A DNA stretch of 11,891 nt, from NCBI GenBank assembly GCA_938021445.1, contig CALIGR010000010.1, forward strand, positions 1-11,891, in the 5' to 3' direction. Below the pieces are notes generated by a model that searched no databases, had not been told where the DNA came from, and saw only the letters and a program-made list of their open reading frames with translations. Origin of the DNA: an uncultured Candidatus Altimarinota bacterium (GTDB lineage Bacteria; Patescibacteriota; Gracilibacteria; UBA4473). How positions within the stretch are numbered: position 1 is the stretch's first letter; the number at the start of each line of letters is the position of its first letter. This document shows positions 6,656-11,891 of this stretch, piece by piece. A program made the position numbers and the translations under genes.

Positions 6656-6691
6656 CCACCCCAAGTGCTTGCACCTGGGGTGGATTTTTTT
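6656..6691 (+). terminator. Intrinsic terminator of the SLH gene (possibly bidirectional)
   Basis: CCACCCCA (6656-6663) pairs with TGGGGTGG (6676-6683), extended inward by GTGC-TT-GCAC, then ATTTTTTT. It is a very stable stem with a 7-T tract on the + strand. The stop codon of the convergent MFS gene (6690-6692) lies in the T-tract. Read on the minus strand the same hairpin is followed, after five bases, by TTTTT, so it may also stop MFS transcription. Confidence 0.9.
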
Positions 6692-7883
6692 AATTCCAGT
6701 ATTTAAAACTCCCCCACAAAGTAATGCTGCCCAAAACAAGGAGCAAAACCGCTAAGATCAGAAACCCGGTGAGTAAACTATAGAGATCCGCTACCACACC
6801 GAAGAGTGGAAGCACTATCATCTGTCCTCCTTGCCTCATGAAAGACGACAGACTCAGCATTGTGGCTCGATAATGGCTTTCTGACTTTCGATTTAAGGCG
6901 TCATCTACAATTAAAGGAAACAACGCTCGTTGGATCTGAAAGAAAGCCGGAAATAACATCGCGAATAAAATTCCTAAATCTAAAACCGATAAGAGCGTGA
7001 AAGTCACGACTCCAAGCCCGGTGAGAATGAGCATCAATTTTCTGTCTCCAAAGTAGCCCAAGATCTTAGAAGCGTTGAAGCTGACCAACGCCGCTATTAA
7101 ATTATGACTCGCTAAGGCTACGCCGAAGAAGATAATCGGAACCCCCATTAGATCCCAGTAAGGATTGAGTGTATGAAACCCGAGCTTAACGGAAATACTG
7201 GTCACGACCCCCCAAGCGACCACAAGCCATAGTATTTTTTGAGATAAAAAATAATTAACAGTTGTGCTTAAGTGCTCGTAAAAGTGAGTCTCTATTGAAA
7301 TTTTTTTATGCTTCGTTTCGGTTAAGAAGAAGATATTGATAAAAGCACAAAAACAGAAAACACTCGCCAGCCAGACGGCTATCCTCATATCAAACCACCA
7401 AGCGACAAGCCCAGCACTGATATTACTCAGTATAGACATCGAGAACGTAATCGTATTAAGACGACTTAAGAGACTCTTGTACTCTCCCTCTCGCTTTAGT
7501 TCTTGCAGTGAGTCGTAAATCAACGCATCTTTTGCCCCAGAAGCAAAAGCTAAGCCAATCCCGATCAAAATTTGGCCACATATAACTTGCCAAAACTCAG
7601 TCGCTATAGCCAAAATTCCAAAACAGATCGTTGTACAGGCTTCTGCCATGATAAGACAGTTTTTACGGCCATACTTATCCGCAAAGACCCCGCTGGGGAT
7701 CTCCATTACCAAAACCGCTAGCGCGAACAAGGCTTCACCGATTAAAACTTCTGTCAGAGATAAACCGATTACCTGAAGTTGGTAGATCACAATGATCGGG
7801 CCAATGATCGCGATCAGCCCATTGAAAAAACTATTCAAATAGAAATGTTTCAAATTGCGTTCGACGAGTTGTGGGTACGACAT
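6690..7883 (-). CDS. Major facilitator superfamily (MFS) transporter
   Basis: Inner-membrane secondary transporter, 397 residues with about 12 hydrophobic segments, the standard MFS size. The loop between helices 2 and 3 carries motif A, GVFADKYGRK (65-74), fitting G-x-x-x-D-x-x-G-R-K, and is preceded by VMEIPSG, a frequent sequence in drug/proton antiporter-like members. The second half repeats the pattern less strictly (ASKILGYFGDRKLMLIL at about 268-284). Substrate cannot be told; efflux of small molecules is the usual guess. ATG 7883 lies 11 bases after a perfect TATAAT, so the mRNA should have a leader of only a few bases and no Shine-Dalgarno site. It is separated from the upstream lyase gene by a terminator. 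The stop codon is shared with the T-tract of the SLH terminator. Confidence 0.92.
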   Translation of the reverse strand: MSYPQLVERNLKHFYLNSFFNGLIAIIGPIIVIYQLQVIGLSLTEVLIGEALFALAVLVMEIPSGVFADKYGRKNCLIMAEACTTICFGILAIATEFWQVICGQILIGIGLAFASGAKDALIYDSLQELKREGEYKSLLSRLNTITFSMSILSNISAGLVAWWFDMRIAVWLASVFCFCAFINIFFLTETKHKKISIETHFYEHLSTTVNYFLSQKILWLVVAWGVVTSISVKLGFHTLNPYWDLMGVPIIFFGVALASHNLIAALVSFNASKILGYFGDRKLMLILTGLGVVTFTLLSVLDLGILFAMLFPAFFQIQRALFPLIVDDALNRKSESHYRATMLSLSSFMRQGGQMIVLPLFGVVADLYSLLTGFLILAVLLLVLGSITLWGSFKYWN

Positions 7884-7894
7884 GGTATCTGAGC

Positions 7895-7900
7895 ATTATA
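7895..7900 (-). promoter_or_regulatory. Extended -10 box for near-leaderless MFS transcript
   Basis: Perfect TATAAT on the minus strand (ATTATA on +), preceded by TGA. It ends 11 bases before the ATG, so the transcript would start about 4-7 bases before it. No good -35 box exists: the spacer region is the U-tract of the preceding terminator. Confidence 0.65.
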
Positions 7901-7909
7901 TCATAAAAT

Positions 7910-7941
7910 AAAAAAAACCGCTCTGTGATTGGATAGAGCGG
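7910..7941 (-). terminator. Intrinsic terminator downstream of the lyase-like gene
   Basis: On the minus strand CCGCTCT (7935-7941) pairs with AGAGCGG (7918-7924) over a 10-nt loop and runs into eight T (7917-7910). It would end transcription coming from the flavoenzyme/lyase operon or from a short RNA starting near 8060. Confidence 0.85.
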
Positions 7942-8089
7942 CTTATAAATTATTTGTTGAACTATAAATTTATTCAATAATCACCACTCTCTCGGGCGAG
8001 CACGCCTGAGAAAAAATAAGAAGTAAAAATCGAAATAAGATAGTTCATATATTTGGTAAAACTAACTATTATTTTAAAATAATAGTTTG
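7942..8089. other. AT-rich intergenic stretch with hairpin and perfect palindrome
   Basis: No gene is visible. It contains a GC-rich hairpin CTCGGGCG/CGCCTGAG (within about 7990-8011, one mismatch) in otherwise AT-rich DNA. It also contains a perfect 24-base palindrome, AACTATTATTTT (8064-8075) with its complement (8076-8087), directly after the lyase stop. On the minus strand the palindrome is preceded by TTGACA (8087-8092), with a poor -10 (TAATAG) at 16 bases spacing. A roughly 150-nt minus-strand transcript to the terminator is possible but unproven. Confidence 0.5.
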
Positions 8090-8806
8090 TCAAAAAACAA
8101 TCTTATCTCGATTATATTTAGCGTAAAGAACACTTAATGGATTCTTAAAATCATGTGTTGTATAAGCTCCAAATTTAAAATAAGGCCCAAAGTAATCATT
8201 CTCATAACCAATTGGACCATGATAGTCAGCGAAAATTGTACCGCCAAGCCAAATTTTAACTTGCCCATCCAGACCAGCTTCCCATTTTACTTCAACTCTA
8301 AAACTAGTTAAGTCTCTAAGTACCGAAGCTTCTAGGCTTCCTAGGATTAAGCCTTTCCCGTCTGGATCATCATTAAAAACTTGGTCATTAAACATCGAAA
8401 CAATTAGTTTTCCTTCAAAAAGTCTCAAAGCCAAAGGTGGCCGTGCTGCTGGCACTCCGTCTATTTTTCGATCATGCCATTGTGCTATTACTAATTGCGG
8501 ATTTTCATTCAGCGTAGACTCTGGGATCGCTAATAAAAGATCATATCTGATACTGTCACCAGGCATTGCGATAAAAGGATCTCTTAGCTCTGACTTAAAC
8601 CCACCATGGTATAAGGTGTCACTTGGCTCAATAGTAAAACGTGCACAAGGAACTTCATCGACGGCAACAAAAGAAAGAGAATGATCTCCTCCTATTCTCT
8701 TAGTGGAGAATCCACTTAAATCTCTTTGTGAAAAATCACCTAAAGGCTCTATAACTAAAGATTCATTTGCCGATAGATAAGATAAATCCGTATTCAGAAC
8801 TTCCAT
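8090..8806 (-). CDS. Polysaccharide-lyase-like jelly-roll protein (heparin lyase I / alginate lyase fold)
   Basis: At 238 residues this looks like a single concanavalin-type jelly-roll domain of the Polysacc_lyase (PF14099) kind, related in fold to PL7, PL13 and PL20 enzymes that cleave uronic-acid polysaccharides by beta-elimination. Supporting motifs in family order are KSELRDP (71-77; compare R-S/T-E-L-R), IAQWHDRKIDG (107-117; compare Q-x-H), PPLALRLFEGKLIVSMFND (123-141 in part) and the terminal strand GPYFKFGAYTTH (207-218; compare YFKFG/AGxY). The candidate catalytic histidine is H111, and the late strand carries the tyrosines. No signal peptide is seen, which is odd for a lyase. It starts 12 bases after the flavoenzyme stop and is probably co-transcribed. 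By eye it is more AT-rich than its neighbours and is the only gene here ending in TGA, so acquisition by transfer is possible. Activity is not assured. Confidence 0.72.
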   Translation of the reverse strand: MEVLNTDLSYLSANESLVIEPLGDFSQRDLSGFSTKRIGGDHSLSFVAVDEVPCARFTIEPSDTLYHGGFKSELRDPFIAMPGDSIRYDLLLAIPESTLNENPQLVIAQWHDRKIDGVPAARPPLALRLFEGKLIVSMFNDQVFNDDPDGKGLILGSLEASVLRDLTSFRVEVKWEAGLDGQVKIWLGGTIFADYHGPIGYENDYFGPYFKFGAYTTHDFKNPLSVLYAKYNRDKIVF

Positions 8807-8818
8807 CAGAGCAAAAAA

Positions 8819-9907
8819 TTATTGATACTTTTCCTTCGATCTAACCGCGATCCATGGATCCCACATGACCGCTGTGGCAGACATGGCGATATCGGCACCG
8901 GTTTCTAAACGAGACTGGAAATCATCTTCGTTCATGATGCCACCAACCCCACAAATCACAAAATCGCCACCTAATTCTTCTCTAATCTTGACCATATTTT
9001 CGGTGAAAAGCTGAGATTCTGATTGGATCTTTGCACCGCAAATTCCAGATTGCAGTCTCCCCTCTCCCGGCAGAGCCTGATGACCGTCTGGGGTTCTTAC
9101 ATGCGCGGGGATAGTGTTGATCCCCGCAAAACCATCAACATAAGGGCTATTGGCTTTGACAACTTCTTTTAGTTTTTGATACGGAAGATTCCCAATTTTT
9201 ATCATCAATGGGACTGATGCGCCTACGGCTTTTCTCATAAGTCTTGAAGTTTCAGCCGAGCCCGCTGGATCAGTATATAAGTCCCCTTCTGCATCACCTC
9301 CACAGAGATTTGGACAAGAGTAGTTAGCCTCAATGATCACCGCTCCCGCTTCTTTTGCCATCGCGGCGGTGTAGGCAAAATCATCGATAAGGTTTCGCCC
9401 TTCGGCTCCACCTGTCCCGGTTATAGAAGTAATCACCAGCTGTCCTTCTCCAATCGCCTCATGAGCCTTCCCTAAGTCTTCCTGCCAAATACTCGGGCTC
9501 ACCGCTGGGATGCCAAACGAGTTTGTAATCGTCAGGTCTTCTACAAACTCGGGTTCTCGAGTTACGATTAGCTCTGGTTTATTTTTAAGGTCTGTTTTTA
9601 ATTGGGTTTCTGGATTTACATAGAGACAATTAGGAAACGGGTTACAGGGTTTCTCTATGCTTCTGACGGTCTTATAGACCAAGACATCAAAACCAAACTG
9701 AGCGTAAAATTTTAGCCAGTTGCTATTAAACAGTGGTCCAGCCGGGATCCCGAGTCTTGAGTTTACTTCAAAATCCCAGAGTTTAATTTTCGTTTTAGGG
9801 ACTGGCAGCTTGCCTGGAAAATCTCCGTCATAAAAAGGCCCTTCTGCATAGTTTTGCTCAAAGGTCTTCTTCACGTCGTAGATCTCGTGCTGGAGTGGAT
9901 GTTTCAT
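8819..9907 (-). CDS. pyrD: Dihydroorotate dehydrogenase-like flavoprotein
   Basis: FMN-dependent TIM-barrel enzyme of the DHOD family, expected to oxidise dihydroorotate to orotate in pyrimidine synthesis. Visible motifs are LGIPAGPLFNSNWLKFYAQFGFDVLVYKTVRS near the N-terminus (substrate/FMN entry), NSFGIPAVSP, and IIEANYSCPNL, with the catalytic-loop cysteine at about residue 198 (the Cys base of class 1 enzymes). Others are PLMIKIGNLPY (FMN lysine), FAGINTIP and the phosphate-binding VICGVGGIMNEDDFQSRLETGADIAMSATAVMWDP. Length of about 362 is somewhat above class 1A/1B enzymes, due to an N-terminal extension. The frame opens with GTG at 9910 directly followed by ATG at 9907; I choose ATG. 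A TATAAT box lies 7 bases upstream, so the mRNA is probably leaderless. The lyase gene follows in an operon. No pyrK or other pyr gene is in view, so a related dehydrogenase specificity is possible. Confidence 0.8.
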   Translation of the reverse strand: MKHPLQHEIYDVKKTFEQNYAEGPFYDGDFPGKLPVPKTKIKLWDFEVNSRLGIPAGPLFNSNWLKFYAQFGFDVLVYKTVRSIEKPCNPFPNCLYVNPETQLKTDLKNKPELIVTREPEFVEDLTITNSFGIPAVSPSIWQEDLGKAHEAIGEGQLVITSITGTGGAEGRNLIDDFAYTAAMAKEAGAVIIEANYSCPNLCGGDAEGDLYTDPAGSAETSRLMRKAVGASVPLMIKIGNLPYQKLKEVVKANSPYVDGFAGINTIPAHVRTPDGHQALPGEGRLQSGICGAKIQSESQLFTENMVKIREELGGDFVICGVGGIMNEDDFQSRLETGADIAMSATAVMWDPWIAVRSKEKYQ

Positions 9908-9914
9908 CACGCCG

Positions 9915-9920
9915 ATTATA
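9915..9920 (-). promoter_or_regulatory. -10 box for leaderless flavoenzyme transcript
   Basis: Perfect TATAAT on the minus strand, ending 7 bases before ATG 9907 (4 before the GTG at 9910). TTAGAA at 17-base spacing is a partial -35. Transcription would begin at or next to the start codon. Confidence 0.65.
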
Positions 9921-9939
9921 CACTTTTTTTATATATATT

Positions 9940-11370
9940 CTAATCATGTGCCGGAAGAAAGAGTCTCGGATCTAAAAACTCGCCGCCTTTAAATACCTCA
10001 AAGTGCAGGTGGGGGCCTGTGGTGAAGTATCCCGCACCACGAGTACCGGGAGTCCCTCCTGACTGGGCAATAATCTGTCCCTGGTAGACCGTACTGCCGA
10101 CCTCGACGAGCATCTTGCTCAAGTGGCCATAGACCGTATAAAAACCATTCTCGTGCTTGAGAATGATGTAAGAATATCCAAAACCGTTGTCAGAGACTTT
10201 TTCGACACGACCGTTCGCAGCGGCCAGAAGATTTGTGCCCTGTGGCGCTGGAAGATCTATCCCATCATGCTCTCGTCCAAACTGCTCAGCGTAAGCTTCA
10301 TCATGGAAATGCGCTGAGACTTCTCGTTTTTCTTGTTGAACGGGCCAGACAAAAAGACTTGGCTTAATCACCGCGAGCCCCATCTCATCGACCTCAGCTT
10401 CTGGATCTTGAGGCACTAAAACCGCTGGAGTACCAGCTGACAAATTTTGTGCGAGTTTCAAATTTGCATTTGTTTCTCCCAGCGACCGTCTTAGATTTCG
10501 AAGGTAGCTCGTAGAATCTGACTGGCGTTGTCTCGCTTGAGAAAGTGATGTGGATCGAGACTGACTATCTTGCTTTAGTCTCTCAAGCATAACGAGCTGA
10601 GCCTCGGCCATTTGTTTAAGTCCTGATCGTTCTCGCTGCTCTTTAGTGAGGAGTTTTGTCAGTTGTGAGTAGAGAATCGCCGTTTGCCGTTCCTCACTCT
10701 CTAGTTTTGTTTTGAGTGACTTTATCTGATTGAGGAGTGTTTTTTTACGAATTAGATCATTTCTCTGTCTTTGATTGTCTTCCAGTATTTCACTTACGGT
10801 TCGTTTGGAGAGCAGCCAATAAACCGTTTGAAAGTATGGATCCTGACGATTTTCGAGTCTCAAATATTCCTGCGAAGCAATTGAGGCGTACTCTCTTTGG
10901 TACACTCTCAGTTTGGTCTTAAGTGATTCTCTTTCTCGACTGAGGTCTTCCAGTGATTTTTTCCAGCGCTTTGTCTGCCCAATATAAGACTCGATTCGCT
11001 TTTTATTAAGCCCTATCTGGGCATCAACGAGCTCTAACTGCCTCTGGAGTCGCGCGGTCTCGGTATTCGCGGATCTGAGACTCATCTGAACTGACTTAAC
11101 ACCGCTTCTATGCGCTTCTAATTTTGATTCCTCTTCCCAAATGGCTTGTTGCAAACGTTCTATATCCTCACGTAACTCTTCTTCTGAAATATCACCAAAT
11201 CTTTCATTTTCAAGCGTCTCAACCGATTCAGGGTCAATGTCTATTTGGTAATCAATAGGCGTCTGACCTGAACCAAAAAATTGTTCAAGAAGCGAGTCAA
11301 TGCTCTCTCCTACGTCTTGAGCGAAGACGAGAGAAGGGATAAAAAATAAAGCGAGTAAATATCTCGTCAT
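9940..11370 (-). CDS. Secreted coiled-coil M23 peptidase (EnvC/NlpD-like murein hydrolase)
   Basis: Exported peptidoglycan peptidase or hydrolase activator acting in the wall during growth or division. MTRYLLALFFIPSLVFA is a signal peptide, cut before QDV. Residues about 55-305 form long coiled coils, as in EnvC (REDIERLQQAIWEEESKLEAH and later segments). The C-terminal LytM/M23 domain (about 345-475) keeps all zinc and catalytic positions: HDGID (H368, D372), YGHLSK, and PHLHFE (H454, H456). Unlike EnvC, which has a degenerate site, this domain should therefore be an active metal endopeptidase. Length of 476 fits the coiled-coil M23 family. ATG 11370 has no evident Shine-Dalgarno site, and its 5' region runs through the palindromic repeat shared with the nth promoter. 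The stop (TAG 9940) is only 20 bases before the -10 box of the next gene, and I see no terminator between them. Confidence 0.93.
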   Translation of the reverse strand: MTRYLLALFFIPSLVFAQDVGESIDSLLEQFFGSGQTPIDYQIDIDPESVETLENERFGDISEEELREDIERLQQAIWEEESKLEAHRSGVKSVQMSLRSANTETARLQRQLELVDAQIGLNKKRIESYIGQTKRWKKSLEDLSRERESLKTKLRVYQREYASIASQEYLRLENRQDPYFQTVYWLLSKRTVSEILEDNQRQRNDLIRKKTLLNQIKSLKTKLESEERQTAILYSQLTKLLTKEQRERSGLKQMAEAQLVMLERLKQDSQSRSTSLSQARQRQSDSTSYLRNLRRSLGETNANLKLAQNLSAGTPAVLVPQDPEAEVDEMGLAVIKPSLFVWPVQQEKREVSAHFHDEAYAEQFGREHDGIDLPAPQGTNLLAAANGRVEKVSDNGFGYSYIILKHENGFYTVYGHLSKMLVEVGSTVYQGQIIAQSGGTPGTRGAGYFTTGPHLHFEVFKGGEFLDPRLFLPAHD

Positions 11371-11381
11371 AACTCAGATTC

Positions 11382-11442
11382 ATGCTGACTTGTCCAGCAT
11401 CCTGTACTCTAAAATAGTACCTGATTCCGGACAAGCCGGAAT
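11382..11442. repeat. Composite palindromic repeat of three hairpins
   Basis: Three consecutive inverted repeats: ATGCTG/CAGCAT (11382-11400, loop ACTTGTC), GTACT/AGTAC (11404-11420, loop CTAAAAT) and ATTCCGG/CCGGAAT (11424-11442, loop ACAAG). The loops of the first and third are complementary (CTTGT with ACAAG), allowing a kissing contact. The ATTCCGG...CCGGAATGAC and ATGCTG...CAGCAT cores resemble interspersed palindromes common in other bacterial genomes, for example Rickettsiales. Only one copy is in this window. Confidence 0.7.
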
Positions 11443-11469
11443 GACTTTTTCCAACTTTTAATCTAAAAT
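11441..11469 (+). promoter_or_regulatory. Promoter of nth, partly inside the palindromic repeat
   Basis: ATGACT (11441-11446; TGAC core of TTGACA), 17-base spacer, TAAAAT (11464-11469; five of six). The -10 ends nine bases before ATG 11479, predicting a leader of one to three bases. The -35 overlaps the end of the third hairpin. Confidence 0.55.
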
Positions 11470-11478
11470 CTGTCCTGC

Positions 11479-11891
11479 ATGACGAAAGGCATTAATCCCA
11501 AAATTTTTACCGATAAGATAACGGACTATTATCAAGATGAGATTTGTCATCTTACGTGGGACCGCGAAAAACCCTGGACGTTACTTTTTGCGGTCATTTT
11601 GTCAGCGCAGTGTACCGATGATCAGGTCAATAAAGTCACGCCCGATCTTTTTAAGAATTTCCCAGACCTAGAAGCTTTTGTCGCTAAACCCATAGAAATA
11701 CTTGAACAACAAATTTATTCGACAGGATTTTATAAAGCTAAATCTAAAAATCTAAAAAAATGTGCTGAGCAACTTTTACTTGAACACGATGGACTGGTCC
11801 CCGATCATATGAGCGCGCTGGTAAAACTCGCTGGGGTTGGAAGAAAAACAGCCAATGTCATCCTCTGGAACGTCTTTGAAAAAAATGAAGG
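11479..11891 (+). CDS. nth: Endonuclease III, N-terminal part (3' end outside window)
   Basis: Bifunctional DNA glycosylase/AP lyase that removes oxidised pyrimidines in base-excision repair. The 137 visible codons cover the six-helix barrel start and the helix-hairpin-helix: PWTLLFAVILSAQCTDDQVNKVTPDLF (about 32-58), IYSTGFYKAKSKNLKKCAEQL, HDGLVPDHMSALVKLAGVGRKTANVILWNVF (about 103-133). K123 in GVGRKTA corresponds to the catalytic lysine of E. coli Nth (K120). The catalytic aspartate and the [4Fe-4S] cysteines would lie beyond the window end. The start is fixed by an in-frame TAA at 11464-11466, with ATG 11479 the first good codon after it. There is no Shine-Dalgarno site; a -10 box nine bases upstream suggests a leaderless mRNA. 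Divergent from the M23 gene. Confidence 0.95.
   Translation, partial: MTKGINPKIFTDKITDYYQDEICHLTWDREKPWTLLFAVILSAQCTDDQVNKVTPDLFKNFPDLEAFVAKPIEILEQQIYSTGFYKAKSKNLKKCAEQLLLEHDGLVPDHMSALVKLAGVGRKTANVILWNVFEKNE

Noticed and set aside
8087..8092. TTGACA as a firm promoter for the MFS gene
   Set aside because: The -10 box is poor and the terminator at 7910-7941 stands between it and the MFS start. The TATAAT at 7895-7900 is the better candidate.

Overview
The window looks like a compact bacterial chromosome segment, probably from a candidate-phyla-radiation (Patescibacteria) type genome such as a Peregrinibacteria relative. This is an inference from gene style: tiny or negative gaps, few Shine-Dalgarno sites, promoters almost touching start codons, and S-layer homology (SLH) domains implying an S-layer envelope. 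No rRNA or marker gene is present to confirm it. The code appears standard: TAA, TAG and one TGA all serve as stops, no long frame is interrupted, and the release factor that reads UGA (RF2) is the first gene.

Layout. Positions 1-331 hold the end of prfB (RF2), tail-to-tail with a SAM methyltransferase on the minus strand (333-1166). A divergent + strand pair follows: a CaCA-type cation/Ca2+ exchanger and a DUF1801 protein. The DUF1801 stop codon overlaps the stop of a convergent 530-aa protein of unknown function (2628-4220, minus). Positions 4221-5538 hold no credible protein gene. This stretch has a near-consensus sigma70 promoter (4328-4356), two tandem diverged copies of a roughly 300-nt structured RNA domain (4462-4758 and 4870-5188), and a strong intrinsic terminator (5216-5283). 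I read it as one large noncoding RNA of about 920 nt, of no class I recognise. A row of short hairpins with identical TTC loops follows, then a secreted three-repeat SLH protein (5539-6594) with its own terminator.

The rest is mostly on the minus strand. Genomically from left to right it holds an MFS transporter (6690-7883), a polysaccharide-lyase-like jelly-roll protein (8090-8806), a dihydroorotate dehydrogenase-like flavoenzyme (8819-9907) and a secreted coiled-coil/M23 peptidoglycan hydrolase (9940-11370). The window ends in a + strand endonuclease III gene (nth, from 11479, truncated). Between the M23 gene and nth is a palindromic repeat of three hairpins whose outer loops are complementary.

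Functions. The SLH and M23 proteins act at the cell wall, the exchanger and MFS protein at the membrane. prfB, nth and pyrD are housekeeping genes with no evident common pathway. The flavoenzyme and lyase genes form a short operon (11-nt gap) ended by a terminator at 7910-7941, which abuts the MFS promoter. The most unusual element is the duplicated-domain RNA.
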